Origin: Auanema rhodensis
Lineage: Eukaryota; Nematoda; Chromadorea; Rhabditida; Rhabditidae
Assembly (NCBI GenBank): GCA_964057225.1
Contig: OZ059896.1
Span: 22,316,501-22,380,500, forward strand
DNA length: 64,000 nt
Direction: 5' to 3'
Position numbers and translations under genes: made by a program. Under the pieces are notes generated by a model. That model was not told where the DNA came from, did not search any database, and saw only the letters and a program-made list of their open reading frames with translations. Below are positions 1-12,636 of the stretch, one piece after another. Every line of letters begins with the position of its first letter. Position 1 is the first letter of the stretch.

Positions 1-12
1 TTTTGGAAGCAA

Positions 13-38
13 TGTTGAGTGTACATGGAAACTCAACA
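13..38. repeat. Inverted repeat p13-38 (8-bp arms, 10-nt loop)
   Basis: Arms tgttgagt (13-20) and actcaaca (31-38) are perfectly complementary around a 10-base loop. An alternative pairing, gtgta (19-23) with tacac (39-43), overlaps and would compete with it. The element is present in every monomer; the only change I noticed is p18C in m177 (61758). Coordinates are given for m1 as the example. Confidence 0.85.
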
Positions 39-122
39 TACACTAATGCATCATTTTTCAAACGATCATAACTAATTTTTGTATTAAGCGTTTCTCAATG
101 TAGTATAGTGCATTCGATGCGG

Positions 123-173
123 ATTTTTAAGCTGCGTCGATCTGTGTTATCAGATTTGCGCTAGCTTAAAAAT
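123..173. repeat. Long inverted repeat p123-173 (11-bp arms extending to 14)
   Basis: Arms atttttaagct (123-133) and agcttaaaaat (163-173) are perfectly complementary. The stem continues with gcg (134-136) against cgc (159-161) after one bulged base (162). An inner 5-bp stem atctg (140-144) with cagat (151-155) encloses tgttat. The ctc and p142T variants each break one inner pair, so inner-stem integrity differs among monomer types while the outer stem is nearly invariant. Example coordinates are from m1. Confidence 0.82.
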
Positions 174-190
174 GCACCGAGATATCAACT

Positions 191-212
191 GATATAAGTT
201 CACACTTATATC
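191..212. repeat. Hairpin palindrome p191-212 (9-bp arms, 4-nt loop)
   Basis: Arms gatataagt (191-199) and acttatatc (204-212) are perfectly complementary around tcac. This is the tightest hairpin in the monomer. The p206A state, carried by about 25 copies (last at 45279), replaces one base of the right arm and so breaks one pair. Example coordinates are from m1. Confidence 0.85.
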
Positions 213-276
213 CTCGATTTTCACCCTGAAGAAATAATTTTTCCGTTGAATAACATTGTCCATCGTCTTTGCCTTG

Positions 277-355
277 AAAAAAGGAATCTAAAAACATCTA
301 CTTTTTGCTAAATTATTTCGAAATTTTTCGAAAAAATTTTTGTCAAAATGTTTTT
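277..355. other. A/T-tract cluster spanning the monomer boundary
   Basis: Runs of A or T of five or more occur at p277-282, p290-294, p302-306, p324-328, p331-336, p337-341 and p351-p4, spaced by roughly 9 to 22 bases. A perfect palindrome, tttttcgaaaaa, sits at p324-335. Such clustered tracts commonly give intrinsic DNA curvature. All length changes of single bases in T- or A-runs, and the 14-base deletion, fall in this segment, except the m170 deletion. Coordinates are from m1 and the start of m2. Confidence 0.6.
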
Positions 356-3300
356 GGAAGCAATGTTGAGTGTACATGGAAACTCAACATACACTAATGC
401 ATCATTTTTCAAACGATCATAACTAATTTTTGTATTAAGCGTTTCTCAATGTAGTATAGTGCATTCGATGCGGATTTTTAAGCTGCGTCGATCTCTGTTA
501 TCAGATTTGCGCTAGCTTAAAAATGCACCGAGATATCAACTGATATAAGTTCACACTTATATCCTCGATTTTCACCCTGAAGAATTAATTTTTTCGTTGA
601 ATAACATTGTCCATCGTCTTTGCCTTGAAAAATGGAATCTAAAAACATCTACTTTTTGCTAAATTATTTTGAAATTTTTCGAAAAAATTTTTGTCAAAAT
701 GTTTTTGGAAGCAATGTTGAGTGTACATGGAAACTCAACATACACTAATGCATCATTTTTCAAACGATCATAACTAATTTTTGTATTAAGCGTTTCTCAA
801 TGTAGTATAGTGCATTCGATGCGGATTTTTAAGCTGCGTCGATCTGTGTTATCAGATTTGCGCTAGCTTAAAAATGCACCGAGATATCAACTGATATAAG
901 TTCACACTTATATCCTCGATTTTCACCCTGAAGAATTAATTTTTTCGTTGAATAACATTGTCCATCGTCTTTGCCTTGAAAAAAGGAATCTAAAAACATC
1001 TACTTTTTGCTAAATTATTTCGAAATTTTTCGAAAAAATTTTTGTCAAAATGTTTTTGGAAGCAATGTTGAGTGTACATGGAAACTCAACATACACTAAT
1101 GCATCATTTTTCAAACGATCATAACTAATTTTTGTATTAAGCGTTTCTCAATGTAGTATAGTGCATTCGATGCGGATTTTTAAGCTGCGTCGATCTGTGT
1201 TATCAGATTTGCGCTAGCTTAAAAATGCACCGAGATATCAACTGATATAAGTTCACACTTATATCCTCGATTTTCACCCTGAAGAAATAATTTTTCCGTT
1301 GAATAACATTGTCCATCGTCTTTGCCTTGAGAAAAGGAATCTAAAAACATCTACTTTTTGCTAAATTATTTCGAAATTTTTCGAAAAAATTTTTGTCAAA
1401 ATGTTTTTGGAAGCAATGTTGAGTGTACATGGAAACTCAACATACACTAATGCATCATTTTTCAAACGATCATAACTAATTTTTGTATTAAGCGTTTCTC
1501 AATGTAGTATAGTGCATTCGATGCGGATTTTTAAGCTGCGTCGATCTCTGTTATCAGATTTGCGCTAGCTTAAAAATGCACCGAGATATCAACTGATATA
1601 AGTTCACACTTATATCCTCGATTTTCACCCTGAAGGAATAATTTTTTCGTTGAATAACATTGTCCATCGTCTTTGCCTTGAAAAATGGAATCTAAAAACA
1701 TCTACTTTTTGCTAAATTATTTTGAAATTTTTCGAAAAAATTTTTGTCAAAATGTTTTTGGAAGCAATGTTGAGTGTACATGGAAACTCAACATACACTA
1801 ATGCATCATTTTTCAAACGATCATAACTAATTTTTGTATTAAGCGTTTCTCAATGTAGTATAGTGCATTCGATGCGGATTTTTAAGCTGCGTCGATCTGT
1901 GTTATCAGATTTGCGCTAGCTTAAAAATGCACCGAGATATCAACTGATATAAGTTCACACTTATATCCTCGATTTTCACCCTGAAGAATTAATTTTTTCG
2001 TTGAATAACATTGTCCATCGTCTTTGCCTTGAAAAAAGGAATCTAAAAACATCTACTTTTTGCTAAATTATTTCGAAATTTTTCGAAAAAATTTTTGTCA
2101 AAATGTTTTTGGAAGCAATGTTGAGTGTACATGGAAACTCAACATACACTAATGCATCATTTTTCAAACGATCATAACTAATTTTTGTATTAAGCGTTTC
2201 TCAATGTAGTATAGTGCATTCGATGCGGATTTTTAAGCTGCGTCGATCTCTGTTATCAGATTTGCGCTAGCTTAAAAATGCACCGAGATATCAACTGATA
2301 TAAGTTCACACTTATATCCTCGATTTTCACCCTGAAGGAATAATTTTTTCGTTGAATAACATTGTCCATCGTCTTTGCTTTGAAAAATGGAATCTAAAAA
2401 CATCTACTTTTTGCTAAATTATTTTGAAATTTTTCGAAAAAATTTTTGTCAAAATGTTTTTGGAAGCAATGTTGAGTGTACATGGAAACTCAACATACAC
2501 TAATGCATCATTTTTCAAACGATCATAACTAATTTTTGTATTAAGCGTTTCTCAATGTAGTATAGTGCATTCGATGCGGATTTTTAAGCTGCGTCGATCT
2601 GTGTTATCAGATTTGCGCTAGCTTAAAAATGCACCGAGATATCAACTGATATAAGTTCACACTTATATCCTCGATTTTCACCCTGAAGAAATATTTTTTC
2701 CGTTGAATAACATTGTCCATCGTCTTTGCCTTGAAAAAAGGAATCTAAAAACATCTACTTTTTGCTAAATTATTTCGAAATTTTTCGAAAAAATTTTTGT
2801 CAAAATGTTTTTGGAAGCAATGTTGAGTGTACATGGAAACTCAACATACACTAATGCATCATTTTTCAAACGATCATAACTAATTTTTGTATTAAGCGTT
2901 TCTCAATGTAGTATAGTGCATTCGATGCGGATTTTTAAGCTGCGTCGATCTCTGTTATCAGATTTGCGCTAGCTTAAAAATGCACCGAGATATCAACTGA
3001 TATAAGTTCACACTTATATCCTCGATTTTCACCCTGAAGAAATACTTTTTCCGTTGAATAACATTGTCCATCGTCTTTGCCTTGAAAAAAGGAATCTAAA
3101 AACATCTACTTTTTGCTAAATTATTTCGAAATTTTTCGAAAAAATTTTTGTCAAAATGTTTTTGGAAGCAATGTTGAGTGTACATGGAAACTCAACATAC
3201 ACTAATGCATCATTTTTCAAACGATCATAACTAATTTTTGTATTAAGCGTTTCTCAATGTAGTATAGTGCATTCGATGCGGATTTTTAAGCTGCGTCGAT

Positions 3301-4914
3301 CTCTGTTATCAGATTTGCGCTAGCTTAAAAATGCACCGAGATATCAACTGATATAAGTTCACACTTATATCCTCGATTTTCACCCTGAAGGAATAATTTT
3401 TTCGTTGAATAACATTGTCCATCGTCTTTGCCTTGAAAAAAGGAATCTAAAAACATCTACTTTTTGCTAAATTATTTTGAAATTTTTCGAAAAAATTTTT
3501 GTCAAAATGTTTTTGGAAGCAATGTTGAGTGTACATGGAAACTCAACATACACTAATGCATCATTTTTCAAACGATCATAACTAATTTTTGTATTAAGCG
3601 TTTTTCAATGTAGTATAGTGCATTCGATGCGGATTTTTAAGCTGCGTCGATCTGTGTTATCAGATTTGCGCTAGCTTAAAAATGCACCGAGATATCAACT
3701 GATATAAGTTCACACTTATATCCTCGATTTTCACCCTGAAGAAATATTTTTTCCGTTGAATAACATTGTCCATCGTCTTTGCCTTGAAAAAAGGAATCTA
3801 AAAACATCTACTTTTTGCTAAATTATTTCGAAATTTTTCGAAAAAATTTTTGTCAAAATGTTTTTGGAAGCAATGTTGAGTGTACATGGAAACTCAACAT
3901 ACACTAATGCATCATTTTTCAAACGATCATAACTAATTTTTGTATTAAGCGTTTCTCAATGTCGTATAGTGCATTCGATGCGGATTTTTAAGCTGCGTCG
4001 ATCTCTGTTATCAGATTTGCGCTAGCTTAAAAATGCACCGAGATATCAACTGATATAAGTTCACACTTATATCCTCGATTTTCACCCTGAAGAAATACTT
4101 TTTCCGTTGAATAACATTGTCCATCGTCTTTGCCTTGAAAAAAGGAATCTAAAAACATCTACTTTTTGCTAAATTATTCCGAAATTTTTCGAAAAAATTT
4201 TTGTCAAAATGTTTTTGGAAGCAATGTTGAGTGTACATGGAAACTCAACATACACTAATGCATCATTTTTCAAACGATCATAACTAATTTTTGTATTAAG
4301 CGTTTCTCAATGTAGTATAGTGCATTCGATGCGGATTTTTAAGCTGCGTCGATCTCTGTTATCAGATTTGCGCTAGCTTAAAAATGCACCGAGATATCAA
4401 CTGATATAAGTTCACACTTATATCCTCGATTTTCACCCTGAAGAAATACTTTTTCCGTTGAATAACATTGTCCATCGTCTTTGCCTTGAAAAAAGGAATC
4501 TAAAAACATCTACTTTTTGCTAAATTATTCCGAAATTTTTCGAAAAAATTTTTGTCAAAATGTTTTTGGAAGCAATGTTGAGTGTACATGGAAACTCAAC
4601 ATACACTAATGCATCATTTTTCAAACGATCATAACTAATTTTTGTATTAAGCGTTTCTCAATGTAGTATAGTGCATTCGATGCGGATTTTTAAACTGCGT
4701 CGATCTCTGTTATCAGATTTGCGCTAGCTTAAAAATGCACCGAGATATCAACTGATATAAGTTCACACTTATATCCTCGATTTTCACCCTGAAGGAATAA
4801 TTTTTTCGTTGAATAACATTGTCCATCGTCTTTGCCTTGAAAAAAGAAATCTAAAAACATCTACTTTTTGCTAAATTATTTTGAAATTTTTCGAAAAAAT
4901 TTTTGTCAAAATGT

Positions 4915-7900
4915 TTTTGGAAGCAATGTTGAGTGTACATGGAAACTCAACATACACTAATGCATCATTTTTCAAACGATCATAACTAATTTTTGTATTA
5001 AGCGTTTCTCAATGTAGTATAGTGCATTCGATGCGGATTTTTAAGCTGCGTCGATCTGTGTTATCAGATTTGCGCTAGCTTAAAAATGCACCGAGATATC
5101 AACTGATATAAGTTCACACATATATCCTCGATTTTCACCCTGAAGAATTAATTTTTTCGTTGAATAACATTGTCCATCGTCTTTGCCTTGAAAACTGGAA
5201 TCTAAAAACCTCTACTTTTTGCTAAATTATTTTGAAATTTTTCGAAAAAATTTTTGTCAAAATGTTTTTGGAAGCAATGTTGAGTGTACATGGAAACTCA
5301 ACATACACTAATGCATCATTTTTCAAACGATCATAACTAATTTTTGTATTAAGCGTTTCTCAATGTAGTATAGTGCATTCGATGCGGATTTTTAAGCTGC
5401 GTCGATCTGTGTTATCAGATTTGCGCTAGCTTGAAAATGCACCGAGATATCAACTGATATAAGTTCACACTTATATCCTCGATTTTCACCCTGAAGAAAT
5501 ACTTTTTCCGTTGAATAACATTGTCCATCGTCTTTGCCTTGAAAAAAGGAATCTAAAAACATCTACTTTTTGCTAAATTATTTCGAAATTTTTCGAAAAA
5601 ATTTTTGTCAAAATGTTTTTGGAAGCAATGTTGAGTGTACATGGAAACTCAACATACACTAATGCATCATTTTTCAAACGATCATAACTAATTTTTGTAT
5701 TAAGCGTTTCTCAATGTAGTATAGTGCATTCGATGCGGATTTTTAAGCTGCGTCGATCTGTGTTATCAGATTTGCGCTAGCTTAAAAATGCACCGAGATA
5801 TCAACTGATATAAGTTCACACATATATCCTCGATTTTCACCCTGAAGAATTAATTTTTTCGTTGAATAACATTGTCCATCGTCTTTGCCTTGAAAACTGG
5901 AATCTAAAAACATCTACTTTTTGCTGAATTATTTTGAAATTTTTCGAAAAAATTTTTGTCAAAATGTTTTTGGAAGCAATGTTGAGTGTACATGGAAACT
6001 CAACATACACTAATGCATCATTTTTCAAACGATCATAACTAATTTTTGTATTAAGCGTTTCTCAATGTAGTATAGTGCATTCGATGCGGATTTTTAAGCT
6101 GCGTCGATCTGTGTTATCAGATTTGCGCTAGCTTAAAAATGCACCGAGATATCAACTGATATAAGTTCACACATATATCCTCGATTTTCACCCTGAAGAA
6201 TTAATTTTTTCGTTGAATAACATTGTCCATCGTCTTTGCCTTGAAAACTGGAATCTAAAAACATCTACTTTTTGCTGAATTATTTTGAAATTTTTCGAAA
6301 AAATTTTTGTCAAAATGTTTTTGGAAGCAATGTTGAGTGTACATGGAAACTCAACATACACTAATGCATCATTTTTCAAACGATCATAACTAATTTTTGT
6401 ATTAAGCGTTTCTCAATGTAGTATAGTGCATTCGATGCGGATTTTTAAGCTGCGTCGATCTCTGTTATCAGATTTGCGCTAGCTTAAAAATGCACCGAGA
6501 TATCAACTGATATAAGTTCACACTTATATCCTCGATTTTCACCCTGAAGGAATAATTTTTTCGTTGAATAACATTGTCCATCGTCTTTGCCTTGAAAAAA
6601 GGAATCTAAAAACATCTACTTTTTGCTAAATTATTTTGAAATTTTTCGAAAAAATTTTTGTCAAAATGTTTTTGGAAGCAATGTTGAGTGTACATGGAAA
6701 CTCAACATACACTAATGCATCATTTTTCAAACGATCATAACTAATTTTTGTATTAAGCGTTTCTCAATGTAGTATAGTGCATTCGATGCGGATTTTTAAG
6801 CTGCGTCGATCTGTGTTATCAGATTTGCGCTAGCTTAAAAATGCACCGAGATATCAACTGATATAAGTTCACACATATATCCTCGATTTTCACCCTGAAG
6901 AATTAATTTTTTCGTTGAATAACATTGTCCATCGTCTTTGCCTTGAAAACTGGAATCTAAAAACATCTACTTTTTGCTGAATTATTTTGAAATTTTTCGA
7001 AAAAATTTTTGTCAAAATGTTTTTGGAAGCAATGTTGAGTGTACATGGAAACTCAACATACACTAATGCATCATTTTTCAAACGATCATAACTAATTTTT
7101 GTATTAAGCGTTTCTCAATGTAGTATAGTGCATTCGATGCGGATTTTTAAGCTGCGTCGATCTCTGTTATCAGATTTGCGCTAGCTTAAAAATGCACCGA
7201 GATATCAACTGATATAAGTTCACACTTATATCCTCGATTTTCACCCTGAAGGAATAATTTTTTCGTTGAATAACATTGTCCATCGTCTTTGCCTTGAAAA
7301 AAGGAATCTAAAAACATCTACTTTTTGCTAAATTATTTTGAAATTTTTCGAAAAAATTTTTGTCAAAATGTTTTTGGAAGCAATGTTGAGTGTACATGGA
7401 AACTCAACATACACTAATGCATCATTTTTCAAACGATCATAACTAATTTTTGTATTAAGCGTTTCTCAATGTAGTATAGTGCATTCGATGCGGATTTTTA
7501 AGCTGCGTCGATCTGTGTTATCAGATTTGCGCTAGCTTGAAAATGCACCGAGATATCAACTGATATAAGTTCACACTTATATCCTCGATTTTCACCCTGA
7601 AGGAATAATTTTTTCGTTGAATAACATTGTCCATCGTCTTTGCCTTGAAAAAAGGAATCTAAAAACATCTACTTTTTGCTAAATTATTTTGAAATTTTTC
7701 GAAAAAATTTTTGTCAAAATGTTTTTGGAAGCAATGTTGAGTGTACATGGAAACTCAACATACACTAATGCATCATTTTTCAAACGATCATAACTAATTT
7801 TTGTATTAAGCGTTTCTCAATGTAGTATAGTGCATTCGATGCGGATTTTTAAGCTGCGTCGATCTGTGTTATCAGATTTGCGCTAGCTTGAAAATGCACC

Positions 7901-10900
7901 GAGATATCAACTGATATAAGTTCACACTTATATCCTCGATTTTCACCCTGAAGAAATACTTTTTCCGTTGAATAACATTGTCCATCGTCTTTGCCTTGAA
8001 AAAAGGAATCTAAAAACATCTACTTTTTGCTAAATTATTTCGAAATTTTTCGAAAAAATTTTTGTCAAAATGTTTTTGGAAGCAATGTTGAGTGTACATG
8101 GAAACTCAACATACACTAATGCATCATTTTTCAAACGATCATAACTAATTTTTGTATTAAGCGTTTCTCAATGTAGTATAGTGCATTCGATGCGGATTTT
8201 TAAGCTGCGTCGATCTGTGTTATCAGATTTGCGCTAGCTTAAAAATGCACCGAGATATCAACTGATATAAGTTCACACATATATCCTCGATTTTCACCCT
8301 GAAGAATTAATTTTTTCGTTGAATAACATTGTCCATCGTCTTTGCCTTGAAAACTGGAATCTAAAAACATCTACTTTTTGCTGAATTATTTTGAAATTTT
8401 TCGAAAAAATTTTTGTCAAAATGTTTTTGGAAGCAATGTTGAGTGTACATGGAAACTCAACATACACTAATGCATCATTTTTCAAACGATCATAACTAAT
8501 TTTTGTATTAAGCGTTTCTCAATGTAGTATAGTGCATTCGATGCGGATTTTTAAGCTGCGTCGATCTCTGTTATCAGATTTGCGCTAGCTTAAAAATGCA
8601 CCGAGATATCAACTGATATAAGTTCACACATATATCCTCGATTTTCACCCTGAAGAATTAATTTTTTCGTTGAATAACATTGTCCATCGTCTTTGCCTTG
8701 AAAACTGGAATCTAAAAACCTCTACTTTTTGCTAAATTATTTTGAAATTTTTCGAAAAAATTTTTGTCAAAATGTTTTTGGAAGCAATGTTGAGTGTACA
8801 TGGAAACTCAACATACACTAATGCATCATTTTTCAAACGATCATAACTAATTTTTGTATTAAGCGTTTCTCAATGTAGTATAGTGCATTCGATGCGGATT
8901 TTTAAGCTGCGTCGATCTGTGTTATCAGATTTGCGCTAGCTTGAAAATGCACCGAGATATCAACTGATATAAGTTCACACTTATATCCTCGATTTTCACC
9001 CTGAAGAAATACTTTTTCCGTTGAATAACATTGTCCATCGTCTTTGCCTTGAAAAAAGGAATCTAAAAACATCTACTTTTTGCTAAATTATTTCGAAATT
9101 TTTCGAAAAAATTTTTGTCAAAATGTTTTTGGAAGCAATGTTGAGTGTACATGGAAACTCAACATACACTAATGCATCATTTTTCAAACGATCATAACTA
9201 ATTTTTGTATTAAGCGTTTCTCAATGTAGTATAGTGCATTCGATGCGGATTTTTAAGCTGCGTCGATCTGTGTTATCAGATTTGCGCTAGCTTAAAAATG
9301 CACCGAGATATCAACTGATATAAGTTCACACATATATCCTCGATTTTCACCCTGAAGAATTAATTTTTTCGTTGAATAACATTGTCCATCGTCTTTGCCT
9401 TGAAAACTGGAATCTAAAAACATCTACTTTTTGCTGAATTATTTTGAAATTTTTCGAAAAAATTTTTGTCAAAATGTTTTTGGAAGCAATGTTGAGTGTA
9501 CATGGAAACTCAACATACACTAATGCATCATTTTTCAAACGATCATAACTAATTTTTGTATTAAGCGTTTCTCAATGTAGTATAGTGCATTCGATGCGGA
9601 TTTTTAAGCTGCGTCGATCTCTGTTATCAGATTTGCGCTAGCTTAAAAATGCACCGAGATATCAACTGATATAAGTTCACACTTATATCCTCGATTTTCA
9701 CCCTGAAGGAATAATTTTTTCGTTGAATAACATTGTCCATCGTCTTTGCCTTGAAAAAAGGAATCTAAAAACATCTACTTTTTGCTAAATTATTTTGAAA
9801 TTTTTCGAAAAAATTTTTGTCAAAATGTTTTTGGAAGCAATGTTGAGTGTACATGGAAACTCAACATACACTAATGCATCATTTTTCAAACGATCATAAC
9901 TAATTTTTGTATTAAGCGTTTCTCAATGTAGTATAGTGCATTCGATGCGGATTTTTAAGCTGCGTCGATCTGTGTTATCAGATTTGCGCTAGCTTAAAAA
10001 TGCACCGAGATATCAACTGATATAAGTTCACACTTATATCCTCGATTTTCACCCTGAAGGAATAATTTTTTCGTTGAATAACATTGTCCATCGTCTTTGC
10101 CTTGAAAAAAGGAATCTAAAAACATCTACTTTTTGCTAAATTATTTTGAAATTTTTCGAAAAAATTTTTGTCAAAATGTTTTTGGAAGCAATGTTGAGTG
10201 TACATGGAAACTCAACATACACTAATGCATCATTTTTCAAACGATCATAACTAATTTTTGTATTAAGCGTTTCTCAATGTAGTATAGTGCATTCGATGCG
10301 GATTTTTAAGCTGCGTCGATCTGTGTTATCAGATTTGCGCTAGCTTAAAAATGCACCGAGATATCAACTGATATAAGTTCACACTTATATCCTCGATTTT
10401 CACCCTGAAGAAATACTTTTTCCGTTGAATAACATTGTCCATCGTCTTTGCCTTGAAAAAAGGAATCTAAAAACATCTACTTTTTGCTAAATTATTTCGA
10501 AATTTTTCGAAAAAATTTTTGTCAAAATGTTTTTGGAAGCAATGTTGAGTGTACATGGAAACTCAACATACACTAATGCATCATTTTTCAAACGATCATA
10601 ACTAATTTTTGTATTAAGCGTTTCTCAATGTAGTATAGTGCATTCGATGCGGATTTTTAAGCTGCGTCGATCTGTGTTATCAGATTTGCGCTAGCTTGAA
10701 AATGCACCGAGATATCAACTGATATAAGTTCACACTTATATCCTCGATTTTCACCCTGAAGAAATACTTTTTCCGTTGAATAACATTGTCCATCGTCTTT
10801 GCCTTGAAAAAAGGAATCTAAAAACATCTACTTTTTGCTAAATTATTTCGAAATTTTTCGAAAAAATTTTTGTCAAAATGTTTTTGGAAGCAATGTTGAG

Positions 10901-12636
10901 TGTACATGGAAACTCAACATACACTAATGCATCATTTTTCAAACGATCATAACTAATTTTTGTATTAAGCGTTTCTCAATGTAGTATAGTGCATTCGATG
11001 CGGATTTTTAAGCTGCGTCGATCTGTGTTATCAGATTTGCGCTAGCTTAAAAATGCACCGAGATATCAACTGATATAAGTTCACACATATATCCTCGATT
11101 TTCACCCTGAAGAATTAATTTTTTCGTTGAATAACATTGTCCATCGTCTTTGCCTTGAAAACTGGAATCTAAAAACATCTACTTTTTGCTGAATTATTTT
11201 GAAATTTTTCGAAAAAATTTTTGTCAAAATGTTTTTGGAAGCAATGTTGAGTGTACATGGAAACTCAACATACACTAATGCATCATTTTTCAAACGATCA
11301 TAACTAATTTTTGTATTAAGCGTTTCTCAATGTAGTATAGTGCATTCGATGCGGATTTTTAAGCTGCGTCGATCTCTGTTATCAGATTTGCGCTAGCTTA
11401 AAAATGCACCGAGATATCAACTGATATAAGTTCACACTTATATCCTCGATTTTCACCCTGAAGGAATAATTTTTTCGTTGAATAACATTGTCCATCGTCT
11501 TTGCCTTGAAAAAAGGAATCTAAAAACATCTACTTTTTGCTAAATTATTTTGAAATTTTTCGAAAAAATTTTTGTCAAAATGTTTTTGGAAGCAATGTTG
11601 AGTGTACATGGAAACTCAACATACACTAATGCATCATTTTTCAAACGATCATAACTAATTTTTGTATTAAGCGTTTCTCAATGTAGTATAGTGCATTCGA
11701 TGCGGATTTTTAAGCTGCGTCGATCTGTGTTATCAGATTTGCGCTAGCTTAAAAATGCACCGAGATATCAACTGATATAAGTTCACACATATATCCTCGA
11801 TTTTCACCCTGAAGAATTAATTTTTTCGTTAAATAACATTGTCCATCGTCTTTGCCTTGAAAACTGGAATCTAAAAACATCTACTTTTTGCTGAATTATT
11901 TTGAAATTTTTCGAAAAAATTTTTGTCAAAATGTTTTTGGAAGCAATGTTGAGTGTACATGGAAACTCAACATACACTAATGCATCATTTTTCAAACGAT
12001 CATAACTAATTTTTGTATTAAGCGTTTCTCAATGTAGTATAGTGCATTCGATGCGGATTTTTAAGCTGCGTCGATCTCTGTTATCAGATTTGCGCTAGCT
12101 TAAAAATGCACCGAGATATCAACTGATATAAGTTCACACTTATATCCTCGATTTTCACCCTGAAGGAATAATTTTTTCGTTGAATAACATTGTCCATCGT
12201 CTTTGCCTTGAAAAAAGGAATCTAAAAACATCTACTTTTTGCTAAATTATTTTGAAATTTTTCGAAAAAATTTTTGTCAAAATGTTTTTGGAAGCAATGT
12301 TGAGTGTACATGGAAACTCAACATACACTAATGCATCATTTTTCAAACGATCATAACTAATTTTTGTATTAAGCGTTTCTCAATGTAGTATAGTGCATTC
12401 GATGCGGATTTTTAAGCTGCGTCGATCTGTGTTATCAGATTTGCGCTAGCTTGAAAATGCACCGAGATATCAACTGATATAAGTTCACACTTATATCCTC
12501 GATTTTCACCCTGAAGAAATACTTTTTCCGTTGAATAACATTGTCCATCGTCTTTGCCTTGAAAAAAGGAATCTAAAAACATCTACTTTTTGCTAAATTA
12601 TTTCGAAATTTTTCGAAAAAATTTTTGTCAAAATGT
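4915..12636. repeat. Higher-order repeat region with p310G monomers
   Basis: Between m15 and m36 a set of four types (p206A-p310G; ctc-ggaataat; p168G-p237C; p206A-p296C) recurs in similar order. m18-m23 (5968-8073) reads p310G, ctc, p310G, ctc, p168G, p168G. m32-m36 (10882-12636) reads p310G, ctc, p310G, ctc, p168G. The second block is thus the first with one p168G monomer gained or lost. Copies with p310G start at 5617, 5968, 6670, 8074, 9127, 10882 and 11584. This is the pattern left by unequal exchange in register with the monomer. Confidence 0.8.

Larger units (their letters stand above)
1..351. repeat. Reference monomer (m1) of the 351-bp satellite
   Basis: First complete copy, used here to number positions p1-p351. 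The phase is arbitrary because the window edge sets it. It contains 112 G+C of 351 bases. Landmarks are: a hairpin at p13-38; an AT-rich stretch with gatcataact at p64-73; a long stem at p123-173; a near-perfect palindrome at p191-212; a polymorphic block at p228-243; a second polymorphic block at p279-282; and an A/T-tract cluster from p277 across the monomer boundary to p4. It has 13 CpG dinucleotides, where about 9 are expected from base composition. m1 carries aataatttttcc at p233-244, a minority state that otherwise I saw only in m4 (1054) and m167 (58249). Confidence 0.97.
1..4914. repeat. Zone A: basic-type monomers m1-m14
   Basis: Fourteen copies of exactly 351 bp. The main variation is at p144 (gtg or ctc context), at p231-243 (four alternative states) and at p319 (C or T). 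None carries the p206A, p85C, p168G or p179A markers that define later zones. m12 (3862) is the first copy with p102C. m12 and m13 share p318C, and m9, m12 and m13 share ctc with p237C. No coding or other sequence is present. Confidence 0.9.

Noticed and set aside
204-212. TATA-like element created by p206A (catatatcc)
   Set aside because: It is one substitution in an AT-rich hairpin arm, with no downstream gene and no supporting promoter element.
243-262. Possible CENP-B box (ttcgttgaat in gaattaat and ggaataat types)
   Set aside because: Only the TTCG and the A five bases later agree with the mammalian consensus. The CGGG part is missing, and many types read tccg here.
1-351. Monomer as an ancient dimer of a roughly 175-bp unit
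   Set aside because: Comparing the two halves by eye gave only short, inconsistent matches at different offsets (115 and 155), no better than expected for AT-rich sequence. A self-alignment would settle it.
5837-11995. Seven identical 63-codon minus-strand open reading frames
   Set aside because: They lie inside satellite monomers, start at TTG with no upstream ATG in frame, and exist only because p310G removes a TAG stop. The same frame is stopped in almost every other copy. No codon bias, signal or domain is visible.
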